This document shows positions 1-8,463 of a stretch of 64,000 bases of DNA, in pieces; the first letter of the stretch is position 1; each line of letters opens with the position of its first letter. The notes under the pieces were generated by a model, which worked only from the letters and a program-made list of their open reading frames with translations, was not told the DNA's origin and ran no database searches. This DNA is from Streptomyces sp. NBRC 110035. GTDB taxonomy: Bacteria; Actinomycetota; Actinomycetes; Streptomycetales; Streptomycetaceae. Made by a program: the position numbers and the translations under genes. The stretch covers positions 62,001 through 126,000 of the forward strand of contig NZ_BBNN01000015.1 in the NCBI RefSeq assembly GCF_000829695.1, in the 5' to 3' direction.

Positions 1-823
1 CCACGAGGGTGAGCAGCTCACCGGCGGCGGCCCGGGACAGCCCCTGCGCCTCGACGAGGTACGGCATGCCCCACAGCAGCAGGAACACCATCGCCGGGAA
101 CTGCGTGGTGAAGTGCACCCACATCCCGAGCCGGGTCCCCGGTTCGCGCCAGGAGGCGGCGATCTGCCGGCGTACGTAGGCGGCGCCCCGGTGCGGGGCG
201 GGGCCGGGCCCGTGGCCCTCGGGGTGGTCCTTCAGGAACAGGACGAGCAGGACGAACACCGCGACACCGGCGAGCGCGCTGCCCCCGAAGGCGGCCGTCC
301 AGCCGATGCCGTGCAGCAGCCGGGCCAGGACCAGGGTGGAGACGAGGTTGCCCGCCATGCCGGCCAGCCCGGCGAACTGCCCGGTCAGCGGCCCGCGCCG
401 GGCCGGGAACCACCGGCCGCCCAGCCGCAGCACGCTGATGAACGTCATGGCGTCCCCGCAGCCGAGCAGGGCCCGGGAGGCGAGCGCCATGCCGTACGAC
501 GGGGAGAGGGCGAAGCCGAGCTGCCCGACGGTGAACAGCACGACGCCGATGCCCAGCACCCTCTTGGTGCCGAGCCGGTCGACGAGCAGTCCGACGGGTA
601 TCTGCATGCCCGCGTAGACCAGCAGCTGGAGGATGGAGAAGGTGGACAGGGCGGAGGCGTTGACGCCGAAGCGGTCGGCCGCGTCGAGGCCGGCCACGCC
701 CAGGGACGTACGGAAGGTGACGGCGACGAAGTAGACCGAGACGCCGATCCCCCACATCACCAGGGCGCGCCGCCCGCCCGGAGGGTCCCCGGGCAGGGCA
801 CCCGTACCTCCTGCACTGCTCAT
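1..823 (-). CDS. MFS transporter (C-terminus beyond window edge)
   Basis: Major facilitator superfamily permease that would move a small solute across the cytoplasmic membrane; the substrate is not evident. About 274 N-terminal residues are visible, with repeated hydrophobic helices and the loop 2-3 signature DRLGTKR that follows the second helix in this superfamily. The ATG at 823 overlaps the TGA of the upstream GntR gene (ATGA), so the two are translationally coupled and the regulator probably controls this transporter. The reading frame runs off the left edge, so the last helices and the stop codon cannot be seen. The family call is secure; substrate assignment would be a guess. Confidence 0.85.
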   Translation of the reverse strand, partial: MSSAGGTGALPGDPPGGRRALVMWGIGVSVYFVAVTFRTSLGVAGLDAADRFGVNASALSTFSILQLLVYAGMQIPVGLLVDRLGTKRVLGIGVVLFTVGQLGFALSPSYGMALASRALLGCGDAMTFISVLRLGGRWFPARRGPLTGQFAGLAGMAGNLVSTLVLARLLHGIGWTAAFGGSALAGVAVFVLLVLFLKDHPEGHGPGPAPHRGAAYVRRQIAASWREPGTRLGMWVHFTTQFPAMVFLLLWGMPYLVEAQGLSRAAAGELLTLV

Positions 824-1473
824 CGCACTTCTCCCCGGGCCAGGTGGGAGAACCAGCCGACGTGCCGGCCCACGACCTCGGCGGCCTCGTCCGGGTCCCC
901 CGCGCGCAGCGCCTCGAGGATCTCCTGGTGCTCGGAGAGGGTCTTGGCGATGCGGTCGGGGTGCGAGTGCATGACGGCGACCCCCATGCGCAGCTGACGG
1001 TCGCGGAGCTGGTCGTAGAGACGGGAGAGGATCTCGTTGCCGCCGCTGCGGACGATCTCGGCGTGGAAACAGCGGTCGGTGACGGACGCGGCGGCGAAGT
1101 CACCGGCGGCGGCCTGCTCCTTCTGCCGGGCGAGCAGGGCCTCCAGCCGCTCGATGAGCCCCGGGGGCGCGGGGACGGCCTTGCGTACCGCGTGCTCCTC
1201 GACGAGCAGCCGGGTCTCGACGACGTCGGTGATCTCCTGCGCCGAGACGGGCAGGACGAGGGCGCCCTTCTTCGGGTAGAGCCGGATCAGCCCCTCGACC
1301 TCCAGCCGCAGCAGCGCCTCGCGCACCGGCGTGCGCGAGACCCCGACGGCGTCGGCCAGCTCCCCCTCGGTCAGCAGCGCGCCGCCCTCGTAACGACGCT
1401 CCAGGACACCCTGCTTGACGTGGGCGTAGACGCGATCGGCGGCAGGGGGTTGCTTCACGGGGACCGGGCTCAT
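820..1473 (-). CDS. GntR-family regulator, FCD (FadR) subfamily
   Basis: Transcriptional repressor of 217 residues. An N-terminal winged helix-turn-helix (about residues 8-75, with the typical core GVSRTPVREALLRLE) is followed by an all-helical FCD ligand-binding domain. That domain carries a spaced Asp/His set (DRCFHAEI, later SEHQEIL), typical of metal- and carboxylate-binding FCD proteins. I chose the ATG at 1473 because longer frames lack family sequence upstream of it. The gene overlaps the MFS transporter by 4 bases and is divergent from the DD-peptidase at 1659. It probably senses a carboxylate imported by the neighbouring permease; that role is inferred from context. Confidence 0.88.
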   Translation of the reverse strand: MSPVPVKQPPAADRVYAHVKQGVLERRYEGGALLTEGELADAVGVSRTPVREALLRLEVEGLIRLYPKKGALVLPVSAQEITDVVETRLLVEEHAVRKAVPAPPGLIERLEALLARQKEQAAAGDFAAASVTDRCFHAEIVRSGGNEILSRLYDQLRDRQLRMGVAVMHSHPDRIAKTLSEHQEILEALRAGDPDEAAEVVGRHVGWFSHLARGEVR

Positions 1474-1658
1474 GCCGACAGGATAGATACAACATGTACC
1501 CAAGGACGCTTCCGTCCACGATGCGGACCCCGAAGGCGATCCCGGTCTTCCCGTACAACCATCCGCCCCGCCCACGTGTCAGACTCGTGCGGCCCCTCTC
1601 GGTCGCTCCTCAAGTCGACCGCAGCAACGGGACATTCAACGCAATCGGGGTACCTCAC

Positions 1659-2558
1659 TTGAACATCGGTATTCAAGGCATCCGGGTCCGCAGAGCCGTC
1701 GGCGTCGCCGTGACCACCGGCGCCGTGCTGGCCTCCGGCGCCCTCCACGCGGCGCCCGCGCAGGCCGCCGCCGCGCCCACGATCGCCGCCAAGGGCGGCT
1801 TCGTGATGAACAACGCGAACGGCAAGTCCCTCTACACCAAGGCCGCGGACACCCGGCGTTCGACCGGTTCCACGACGAAGATCATGACCGCGAAGGTCGT
1901 GCTCGCGCAGAAGAACCTGAACCTGAACTCCAAGGTCACGATCCAGATGGCCTACAGCGACTACATCGTGGCGAACAACGCGTCGTCCGCACGGCTGATC
2001 GTCGGCGACAAGGTCACCGTGCGCCAGCTGCTGTACGGGCTGATGCTGCCGTCCGGCTGCGACGCGGCGTACGCGCTGGCCGACAAGTTCGGCACCGGCT
2101 CGACGCGGGCCGCGCGCGTGAAGTCCTTCATCGGCAAGATGAACGCCGACGCGAAGGAACTGGGCCTGAAGAACACCAACTTCGACTCGTTCGACGGCAT
2201 CGGCAAGGGCAAGAACTACTCCACGCCGCGCGATCTGACGAAGATCGCGAGCAGCGCGATGAAGAGCTCCACGTTCCGCGCGATCGTCAAGACGAAGAAG
2301 TACACGGCGAAGACCGTCACGAAGACGGGCAGCACCCGCACGATGGCGCCGTGGACCAACACCAACGGGCTGCTCAGCGGGTACAGCGGCACGACCGGCG
2401 TGAAGACCGGCTCGGGCCCGGAGGCCAAGTACTGCCTGGTCTTCGCCGCGACGCGCAACGGCAGGACCGTCATCGGCACGGTCCTGGCCTCGACGGGGTC
2501 CACGCAGCGCGAGACGGACGCCAAGAAGATCATGGACTACGGCTTCGGCAGGATCTGA
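1659..2558 (+). CDS. Secreted D-alanyl-D-alanine carboxypeptidase/transpeptidase (S11, K15-like)
   Basis: Secreted low-molecular-weight penicillin-binding enzyme acting on peptidoglycan stem peptides outside the membrane. The chosen TTG start (GGGG eight bases upstream) gives 299 residues beginning with an Arg-containing n-region, a hydrophobic core and a likely AQA cleavage site near residue 36. The catalytic triad of motifs is STTK (S71), SGC (133-135) and KTG (250-252). A Cys in the second motif instead of Asn, and spacings of 62 and 117 residues, match the Streptomyces K15 DD-transpeptidase. Longer upstream starts exist in frame but would bury the signal peptide. A U-tract terminator follows at 2586. 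Confidence 0.9.
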   Translation: MNIGIQGIRVRRAVGVAVTTGAVLASGALHAAPAQAAAAPTIAAKGGFVMNNANGKSLYTKAADTRRSTGSTTKIMTAKVVLAQKNLNLNSKVTIQMAYSDYIVANNASSARLIVGDKVTVRQLLYGLMLPSGCDAAYALADKFGTGSTRAARVKSFIGKMNADAKELGLKNTNFDSFDGIGKGKNYSTPRDLTKIASSAMKSSTFRAIVKTKKYTAKTVTKTGSTRTMAPWTNTNGLLSGYSGTTGVKTGSGPEAKYCLVFAATRNGRTVIGTVLASTGSTQRETDAKKIMDYGFGRI

Positions 2559-2585
2559 TCCCCTCGGCGGTACGCGGGCCGTCAC

Positions 2586-2615
2586 GGGGCTCACCGATCC
2601 CGGTGGGCCCCTTTT
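2586..2615 (+). terminator. Intrinsic terminator after the DD-peptidase gene
   Basis: Eleven-pair stem (GGGGC-T-CACCG with CGGTG-G-GCCCC, one G·U pair, loop ATCC) followed directly by TTTT, 28 bases after the stop codon. Confidence 0.75.
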
Positions 2616-2762
2616 CCCTGCCGCACGCCGCCGTCCGCCATACACACTCCCACCGGCCGGTACAGCGGTTTCGATCATCTTCGCCCGCAGTCGTGAACCT
2701 CCTCGAACCAGCTGGCATATGCCCTCCACCCCGCTCTACGTTCCGCGACGGAGGTGGTTCAC

Positions 2763-3720
2763 GTGAACGAACCGAGCAAACGGCAGAACCCTGCCGAGCA
2801 GTACGAGGCGATCGACGTCAGCGACTTCGTGTACGCGGCTACCGGCGCCCGGGTACGGAGGCTGACCATGCCGGACGGAAGCCACTGGTTCCCGGCGGTG
2901 GACGTCTGCAAGGAACTGGGACACACCAACTCCCGGCAGGCGCTCGCTGATCACGTCCCCGACGAGCACCGAGAGATTCTCGAGACCGTAACCGGAGCTT
3001 ACGGTCTCAGCATTCCCGCAGGTAGGCAGTGGCGTCGAGACCTGAACATCATTTCTCTGAGAGGTCTCATCCTCCTCGTCAACGCCTGCACCAAACCGGC
3101 CTGCGCACCCTTCAAGCAGTGGGCGGCCGAGGTGATCGAGACCGTGCAGCGGGAAGGTCACTACACCTTGACGGAGGCCGAGGTGCAGCCTGCCGAACCG
3201 GGTGCCCCCATCGCCTACGCCATGCCGGAACAGGTCGCCGAGGCCATCGTCCGGCTGGAAGCGCACAACCTCCGGCTGGACGAGGAGCTGGTCGGCGGGC
3301 AGCGCGAATCGATCGCGTTGCACAGGGAGATGCTGGCCACGCAACAGGCAACCCTCGCCGTGCAGCAGGCCATGGTCCGGGCGATGGAACGTATCGCGGA
3401 CCGGTTCGACACCCTCGTCCTCGAACGTCGGACATCCCATGGCCACCTCACCGCGCTGCCCACCACCGAGTCGGTGCTGGCCGACTGGCGGCAGCGGCTG
3501 TCCCGTGACCGAGGACGTGTGGGCGGTGGCCGTGGTAATCGCCCCGGTGCTCGTCGAGAAGGGGGAACTGCGCGAGCCACTGGAGTCGATCGCCGCCCGT
3601 ACCGGGATTTCCGTGCGCCGTGTCAACGAATGCCTCCGGCTGCTGCGCAAGCACGCCTGCATTCGCTCGCGGGGCGGGTCCGAGAACGGCGCTCCGGTGT
3701 ACGTGCTCCATCAGGTCTGA
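2763..3720 (+). CDS. BRO-N domain regulator, apparent +1 frameshift near 3503
   Basis: Antirepressor-like protein. The GTG at 2763 follows the strong site GGAGG (2750-2754). The first frame gives a BRO-N domain (about residues 15-125, with WFPAVDVCKELG and an RGLILLVNAC core), then a Gln/Glu-rich helical region ending in LADWRQRL. At TCCC (3501-3504) the family-like sequence moves to the +1 frame. There a winged-helix C-terminus (IAARTGISVRRVNECLRLL) runs to the TGA at 3718-3720, while the original frame continues as low-complexity Arg/Gly/Ala to 3776. Explanations are a one-base insertion (pseudogene or sequence error), two adjacent ORFs (the second from GTG 3505), or recoding. BRO-N proteins are common phage and actinobacterial regulators; the target is unknown. 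Confidence 0.65.
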
Positions 3721-3732
3721 GCCCGGGCGCAG

Positions 3733-3773
3733 CAGGAGGGGCGTCGCAACTCCAACTTGCGGCGCCCCTCCTG
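3733..3773. terminator. 17-bp hairpin after the BRO-N gene
   Basis: Arms 3733-3749 and 3757-3773 pair at 16 of 17 positions around a 7-base loop, beginning 12 bases after the stop codon at 3720. There is no T-run, which is usual for Streptomyces terminators. Confidence 0.65.
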
Positions 3774-4058
3774 TGACGAACCTACTCGGTTCCTGGCCCT
3801 CACGCCCAGGACATCGACCGCTTCGGCTGCTCCAGGACCGCTCGACCTCACCGACACGGCCGTGTCCCCGCACCCCCGCGCCATGGACGGTCACACGATC
3901 ACCCGGGCCGTGACCACGGCCCTCGTCAGGGGGCGGAAGCCCCGTGAGCCACACGATCGTCCGGGAACGGACGGCCTTCGAAGGGCTCGGGCGACTGCGC
4001 GCGGGACGGCGACACCGTTGCCGTCAAGATCCTCGTGGTGGGCGGTACCGCCCTGTGC
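3774..4058. other. Non-coding stretch between two terminators
   Basis: No reading frame here has a ribosome-binding site or recognisable family sequence. A short kinase-like phrase, DTVAVKIL, is readable on the + strand around 4005-4030, but it has no flanking kinase sequence and is treated as chance. Confidence 0.4.
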
Positions 4059-4113
4059 CCCGTACGCACCGGCGGCCCCCACCCACCAGGTGGGGGCCGC
4101 CGGTGCGTACGGG
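4059..4113 (-). terminator. Perfect 25-bp hairpin abutting bkdC1
   Basis: Arms 4059-4083 and 4089-4113 are perfect complements around the 5-base loop CACCA. The hairpin starts at the base next to the bkdC1 stop codon (4114-4116), so it should end the bkd operon 1 transcript. Confidence 0.8.
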
Positions 4114-5619
4114 TCACGCCCAGGTGATCAGGCGTTTCGGCTGTTCCAGGACGGCCGCCACGTCGGCCAGGACCTTGGAGCCCAGTTCGCCGTCGACCAG
4201 GCGGTGGTCGAAGCTGAGGGCCAGGGTCGTGACCTGACGGGGCTTCACCTTGCCCTTGTGGACCCACGGCTGGAGCTTGATCGTGCCGACGGCGAGGATC
4301 GCGGACTCACCGGGGTTGAGGATCGGTGTGCCCGTGTCGACGCCGAAGACGCCGACGTTGGTGATCGTCACGGTGCCCGACTGCATCGCGGCCGGGGACG
4401 TCCTGCCCTCCTTGGCCGTGGACACCAGCTCGCCCAGGGACTCGGCGAGCTGGGGCAGCGTCTTGGTGTGCGCGTCCTTGATGTTCGGGACGATCAGGCC
4501 GCGCGGGGTGGCCGCCGCGATGCCCAGGTTGACGTAGTGCTTGACCACGATCTCCTGGGCCGCCTCGTCCCAGGAGGCGTTGACGTCCGGGTTTCGCCTG
4601 ATCGCGACCAGCAGGGCCTTGGCGATCAGCAGGAGCGGGTTCACCCGCAGACCCGCGAACTCCTTGTCCTGCTTCAGCTCCTCGACCAGCTTCATCGTCC
4701 GCGTCACGTCCACCGTCACGAACTCCGTGACGTGCGGCGCCGTGAACGCCGAGCCGACCATCGCCGCCGCCGTCGCCCTGCGCACGCCCTTGACCGGGAC
4801 ACGGGTCTCGCGCGCCGTGTCGTACGACGCCGGGGCCGGAGCCGGCACGGAGGCGGGAGCGGCGGCGGGGACCGCCGGGGCGGGTGCCCCGGGCTCCGGT
4901 GCCATGGGTCCGGCCCCGGGGGCGGCCACCGCCGCGTGGACGTCCTCACGGGTGATGACGCCGTCCGGGCCGGTCGGGGTGACCGCCGCCAGGTCGACGC
5001 CGAGGTCCTTCGCCAGCTTGCGCACCGGCGGCTTCGCCAGCGGGCGCTGCCCTCCGGCGACCGGCGCGGACGCGGGAGCGGACTCAGGTGCTGGTGCGGG
5101 GGGTGCCACCGCGTGGCCGTTCAGTTCCGCCTGCACGGCGGTGGCCGCCGCCTGCTGGGCGGGGAGGTCCGGGGCGGCCTTGCGGGGGCGGCGACGCGTG
5201 GAGGACGTCGCCACGCCGTAGCCGACCAGTACGGGCTGACGGCCCGAGCCCGCCGGCGTGGCCGGTTCGGCTTCCGCCGGCTGCCCGGCGGGAGCGGCGG
5301 ACGGGGCTTCGGCGGCCGGCTCGGCGAGGGCCTCCGGGGCGGAGGGCTCCGGGGCGGTGCCCCCCGAGACGTCCACCGCGATGATGGACGTGCCCACGTC
5401 CACCGTGGTGCCCTCGGGGAAGTGCAGCGCGCGGACCACCCCGTCGTAGGGGATGGGAAGCTCCACGGCCGCCTTCGCCGTCTCGACCTCGCACACCACC
5501 TGTCCGTCGGTGACCGCGTCACCGGGCTGGACGTACCACTTGAGGATCTCGGCCTCGGTCAGTCCCTCGCCCACGTCGGGCATCCTGAACTCACGCACGG
5601 GCGTCTGTGTCGTCGTCAT
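4114..5619 (-). CDS. bkdC1: Branched-chain 2-oxoacid dehydrogenase E2 (lipoyl acyltransferase)
   Basis: Transfers acyl groups from the E1 thiamine diphosphate intermediate through lipoyl-lysine to CoA, forming the core of the complex. The 501-residue protein has an N-terminal lipoyl domain (lipoylated K49 in VETAKAAVEL), a Pro/Ala-rich swinging linker, a peripheral subunit-binding domain (about 165-212) and a chloramphenicol-acetyltransferase-like catalytic domain with the active-site motif DHRLVDG (H472). The ATG at 5619 has a GGGGAGAG site. It is the last gene of a three-gene operon, 13 bases after bkdB1. A pyruvate complex E2 is the alternative, but the E1α/E1β heterodimer arrangement favours branched-chain substrates. 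Confidence 0.9.
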   Translation of the reverse strand: MTTTQTPVREFRMPDVGEGLTEAEILKWYVQPGDAVTDGQVVCEVETAKAAVELPIPYDGVVRALHFPEGTTVDVGTSIIAVDVSGGTAPEPSAPEALAEPAAEAPSAAPAGQPAEAEPATPAGSGRQPVLVGYGVATSSTRRRPRKAAPDLPAQQAAATAVQAELNGHAVAPPAPAPESAPASAPVAGGQRPLAKPPVRKLAKDLGVDLAAVTPTGPDGVITREDVHAAVAAPGAGPMAPEPGAPAPAVPAAAPASVPAPAPASYDTARETRVPVKGVRRATAAAMVGSAFTAPHVTEFVTVDVTRTMKLVEELKQDKEFAGLRVNPLLLIAKALLVAIRRNPDVNASWDEAAQEIVVKHYVNLGIAAATPRGLIVPNIKDAHTKTLPQLAESLGELVSTAKEGRTSPAAMQSGTVTITNVGVFGVDTGTPILNPGESAILAVGTIKLQPWVHKGKVKPRQVTTLALSFDHRLVDGELGSKVLADVAAVLEQPKRLITWA

Positions 5620-5632
5620 GTCTCTCCCCCTC

Positions 5633-6634
5633 TCAGTACGCCAGCGAGCGGTCGACGGCGTCCAGCACCCGGTCCAGGTCCGGGAGGTAGGACTCCTCCA
5701 GGCGGGCCGGCGGGTACGGGGCGTGGTATCCGCCCACCCGCAGGACCGGGGCCTCCAGGTGGTAGAAGCAGCGCTCCGTGATCCGCGCGGCGATCTCCGC
5801 GCCCGAACCGAAGAACACCGGTGCCTCGTGGACGACGACCAGACGACGGGTCTTCTCCACCGACGCCTGGATCGAGTCGAAGTCGAGCGGGGAGACCGAG
5901 CGCAGGTCCAGCACCTCCAGGGAGCGGCCCTCCTCGGCGGCCGCGTCCGCGACCTCCTGGCAGAGCTTCACCATCGGGCCGTACGCCACCAGCGTCAGGT
6001 CGGTGCCCTCGCGGACCACGCGCGCGGTGTGCAGCGGGCCCGCGATCGCCTCGCCCGCGGCGAAGCCGCCGTCGGAGAGCGTGACCTCGGCCTTGTCCCA
6101 GTAGCGCCGCTTGGGCTCGAAGAAGATCACCGGGTCGTCGCTCCGGATGGCCTGCTGCATCATCCAGTACGCGTCCGACGCGTTCGACGGCGAGACCACC
6201 TTCAGGCCCGCCACATGCGCGAACAGCGACTCCGGGGACTCGGAGTGGTGCTCCACCGCGCCGATGCCGCCGCCGTAGGGAATGCGCACGACGACCGGGA
6301 GCTTCACCTTGCCCAGCGACCGCGCGTGCATCTTCGCGAGCTGCGTGACGATCTGGTCGTACGCCGGGAACACGAAACCGTCGAACTGGATCTCGACCAC
6401 CGGGCGGTAGCCGCGCAGGGCGAGGCCGATCGCGGTGCCGACGATGCCCGACTCGGCGAGCGGGGTGTCGATGACGCGGCTCTCGCCGAAGTCCTTCTGC
6501 AGCCCGTCCGTCACCCGGAACACGCCGCCGAGCTTGCCGACGTCCTCACCCATGACGAGGACCTTGGGGTCCTCCTCCAGGGCGCGGCGCAGCGACTCGT
6601 TGATCGCCTTGGCCAGAGCCATCTTCTCCGCCAT
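5633..6634 (-). CDS. bkdB1: Branched-chain 2-oxoacid dehydrogenase E1 beta
   Basis: Beta subunit of the α2β2 decarboxylase that converts branched 2-oxoacids from Val, Leu and Ile to acyl-lipoyl E2. The 333-residue protein has the transketolase pyrimidine-binding fold followed by a C-terminal transketolase domain. Family signatures include VLVMGEDVGKLGGVFR, DTPLAESGIVGTAIG and IPYGGGIGAVEHHSES, which line the thiamine site. The ATG at 6634 starts one base past the bkdA1 stop codon, and the stop is 13 bases before bkdC1, so the three genes are one operon. The products supply isobutyryl-, isovaleryl- and 2-methylbutyryl-CoA starters for branched fatty acids. Confidence 0.9.
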   Translation of the reverse strand: MAEKMALAKAINESLRRALEEDPKVLVMGEDVGKLGGVFRVTDGLQKDFGESRVIDTPLAESGIVGTAIGLALRGYRPVVEIQFDGFVFPAYDQIVTQLAKMHARSLGKVKLPVVVRIPYGGGIGAVEHHSESPESLFAHVAGLKVVSPSNASDAYWMMQQAIRSDDPVIFFEPKRRYWDKAEVTLSDGGFAAGEAIAGPLHTARVVREGTDLTLVAYGPMVKLCQEVADAAAEEGRSLEVLDLRSVSPLDFDSIQASVEKTRRLVVVHEAPVFFGSGAEIAARITERCFYHLEAPVLRVGGYHAPYPPARLEESYLPDLDRVLDAVDRSLAY

Positions 6635-6635
6635 G

Positions 6636-7967
6636 TCACTTACCCCCGTCCGCGTCCGCGAACGACGCCTGGTACGCGGCGAACGCGGCCCGCTCCTCGT
6701 CGACGAGGGCGTGGCCGTCCGCGTACACGTTCTCGAAGAGGGCGAAGTGGTCGGGATCCTTCATGGCACGGACCGCTTCACGCACCCGTTTGCCCAACGT
6801 CTCGCTCTCGGTCTCCAGTTCCGCAAAAAATCCCTCGTCCGCGTGGTGTGCGGACTCCAGGTAGCGGCGAAGGCGCAGGATCGGGTCCTTGGCCTCCCAG
6901 GAAACCCGCTCCTCGTCGTGGCGGTAGCGGGTGGGGTCGTCGGAGGTGGTGTGGGCGCCCATGCGGTAGGTGAACGCCTCGATCAGCGTCGGCCCCTCAC
7001 CGGCGCGGGCCCGCTCCAGCGCCCACCGGGTCACGGCGAGGTTCGCCAGCACGTCGTTGCCGTCCACCCGGACGCCCGGGAAGCCGAAGCCCTGCGCACG
7101 CTGGTAGAGCGGGACGCGGGACTGCTTCTCGGTCGGCTCGGAGATCGCCCACTGGTTGTTCTGGCAGAAGAACACCACCGGGGCGTTGTAGACCGCGGAG
7201 AAGGTGAAGGCCTCGGCCACGTCGCCCTGGCTGGAGGCGCCGTCGCCGAAGTAGGCGATCACCGCGCTGTCCGCGCCGTCCTTGGCGACACCCATCGCGT
7301 ACCCCGTGGCGTGCAGCGCCTGGGAGCCGATGACGATCGTGTACAGGTGGAAGTTGTTGCTGTTCGGGTCCCAGCCACCGTTGTTGACGCCGCGGAACAT
7401 GCCGAGCAGGTTGGTCGGGTCCACCCCGCGGCACCAGGCGACGCCGTGCTCGCGGTAGGTCGGGAAGACGTAGTCGTCGTCGCGCAGCGCGCGCCCGGAG
7501 CCGATCTGCGCCGCCTCCTGGCCCAGCAGCGAGGCCCACAGGCCCAGCTCGCCCTGGCGCTGGAGCGCGGTGGCCTCGGCGTCGAAGCGGCGGGTGAGCA
7601 CCATGTCGCGGTACAGGCCGCGGAGATCCTCCGGGGTGACGCCGGAGACGTAGGGGTCGAACTCGGCGTTCCCGACCCGCTCGCCCTCGGGCGTCAGCAA
7701 CTGGACGAGGCCGGGCTCGGCGGCACCCTGCGGCTTCGCGCCGGCGGTCCTCCCGGCCGCCGGGGCCTTCTTGGCGACGGTGGCCTTCTTCGCCGCGGAC
7801 GCCTTCCTGGCGGGGGTCGCCTTCTTCGCCGGGGCCGCCTTCTTGGCCGGGGCCGCCTTCTTGGCGGTGGTGCCGGTGGTGCTGGTAGTGCGCTTGGTGC
7901 CGGTGGCGCCGGCATCACTTCCGGCGCTGCGTCGCGGTGTGCGCGCGGCAGTGCTCTCCACGGTCAC
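6636..7967 (-). CDS. bkdA1: Branched-chain 2-oxoacid dehydrogenase E1 alpha with Lys/Ala-rich N-terminal tail
   Basis: Alpha subunit of the thiamine diphosphate-dependent decarboxylase. I chose the GTG at 7967 because GGAGGAG lies just upstream; this gives 443 residues. The core has VLTRRFDAEATALQRQGELG, then the thiamine-binding GDGAxxxG-type segment YFGDGASSQGDVAEAFTF followed by QNNQWAIS. Unusually, residues about 34-72 form a tail of PAKKA-like repeats (AKKAAPAKKAAPAKKATPAR), resembling histone H1 or HupS tails rather than an E1α extension. E1α of the second operon lacks it. It is the first gene of the bkd1 operon, divergent from the phosphotransferase gene. Confidence 0.9.
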   Translation of the reverse strand: MTVESTAARTPRRSAGSDAGATGTKRTTSTTGTTAKKAAPAKKAAPAKKATPARKASAAKKATVAKKAPAAGRTAGAKPQGAAEPGLVQLLTPEGERVGNAEFDPYVSGVTPEDLRGLYRDMVLTRRFDAEATALQRQGELGLWASLLGQEAAQIGSGRALRDDDYVFPTYREHGVAWCRGVDPTNLLGMFRGVNNGGWDPNSNNFHLYTIVIGSQALHATGYAMGVAKDGADSAVIAYFGDGASSQGDVAEAFTFSAVYNAPVVFFCQNNQWAISEPTEKQSRVPLYQRAQGFGFPGVRVDGNDVLANLAVTRWALERARAGEGPTLIEAFTYRMGAHTTSDDPTRYRHDEERVSWEAKDPILRLRRYLESAHHADEGFFAELETESETLGKRVREAVRAMKDPDHFALFENVYADGHALVDEERAAFAAYQASFADADGGK

Positions 7968-8463
7968 GTGTGCTCCTCCGTCGGTCCGACCCCCGGGGTT
8001 GCCGGCAGGTCTGGGGTCCCCCTCCAGCTCGTCGAAGCCTGGGGGAGGCTCACCTCTTCTCGACCACGGGCACGGGGTGGGTGCCGCCCGGCCGGGAACA
8101 GGTGTGACAGGTGCCCCGGCGAGCGACCTGCACATAGCACGTTACCCAGTGCGCCACATTTCTGTGAAACCCTTCCTGACCTGCGATTTTGCTTGGATTT
8201 CCAAGTAAATCGGAAAGGTGGGAAAGGCGCGCTGGTCACAGCCTTGCAGGAGGCCGGAGCAACGGCACGTTATCCCGGCGACCCCGGGCACGGGAAGGGT
8301 CGTGTCCCGCGCCCGACCACCCACCCGGCCCCCCGGCCGGCTGCCGCCCGGCCCCCGGACCGGTTCCCGCCCGACGGCAGATCGGGCACATGGTGCGACC
8401 GTAAATGACTGCCTGTGACAACGCCCAGCTCACGGCCTCGCGCGGTGCCCTAGCATCTGGCGC
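7968..8463. promoter_or_regulatory. Divergent intergenic region of bkd1 with an AT-rich dyad
   Basis: About 500 bases between bkdA1 and the phosphotransferase gene. A distinctly AT-rich patch at 8185-8211 forms a dyad: GATTT pairs with AAATC outside, and CTTGG with CCAAG inside, around ATTT. It lies about 220 bases upstream of bkdA1 and is a candidate operator, perhaps for an Lrp-type BkdR. No gene is supported in this stretch. Confidence 0.4.

Noticed and set aside
113-997. Long antisense frames opposite real genes (here and throughout the window)
   Set aside because: They arise from GC-biased codon usage; no start signals or family matches.
1494-1658. ATG-initiated N-terminal extension of the DD-peptidase
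   Set aside because: It would place 55 Arg/Pro-rich residues before a clear signal peptide and overlaps the divergent promoter region.
3990-4035. Kinase-like phrase DTVAVKIL in the bkd1 downstream region
   Set aside because: Only about ten codons match, with no glycine loop or catalytic loop nearby; chance in GC-rich DNA.
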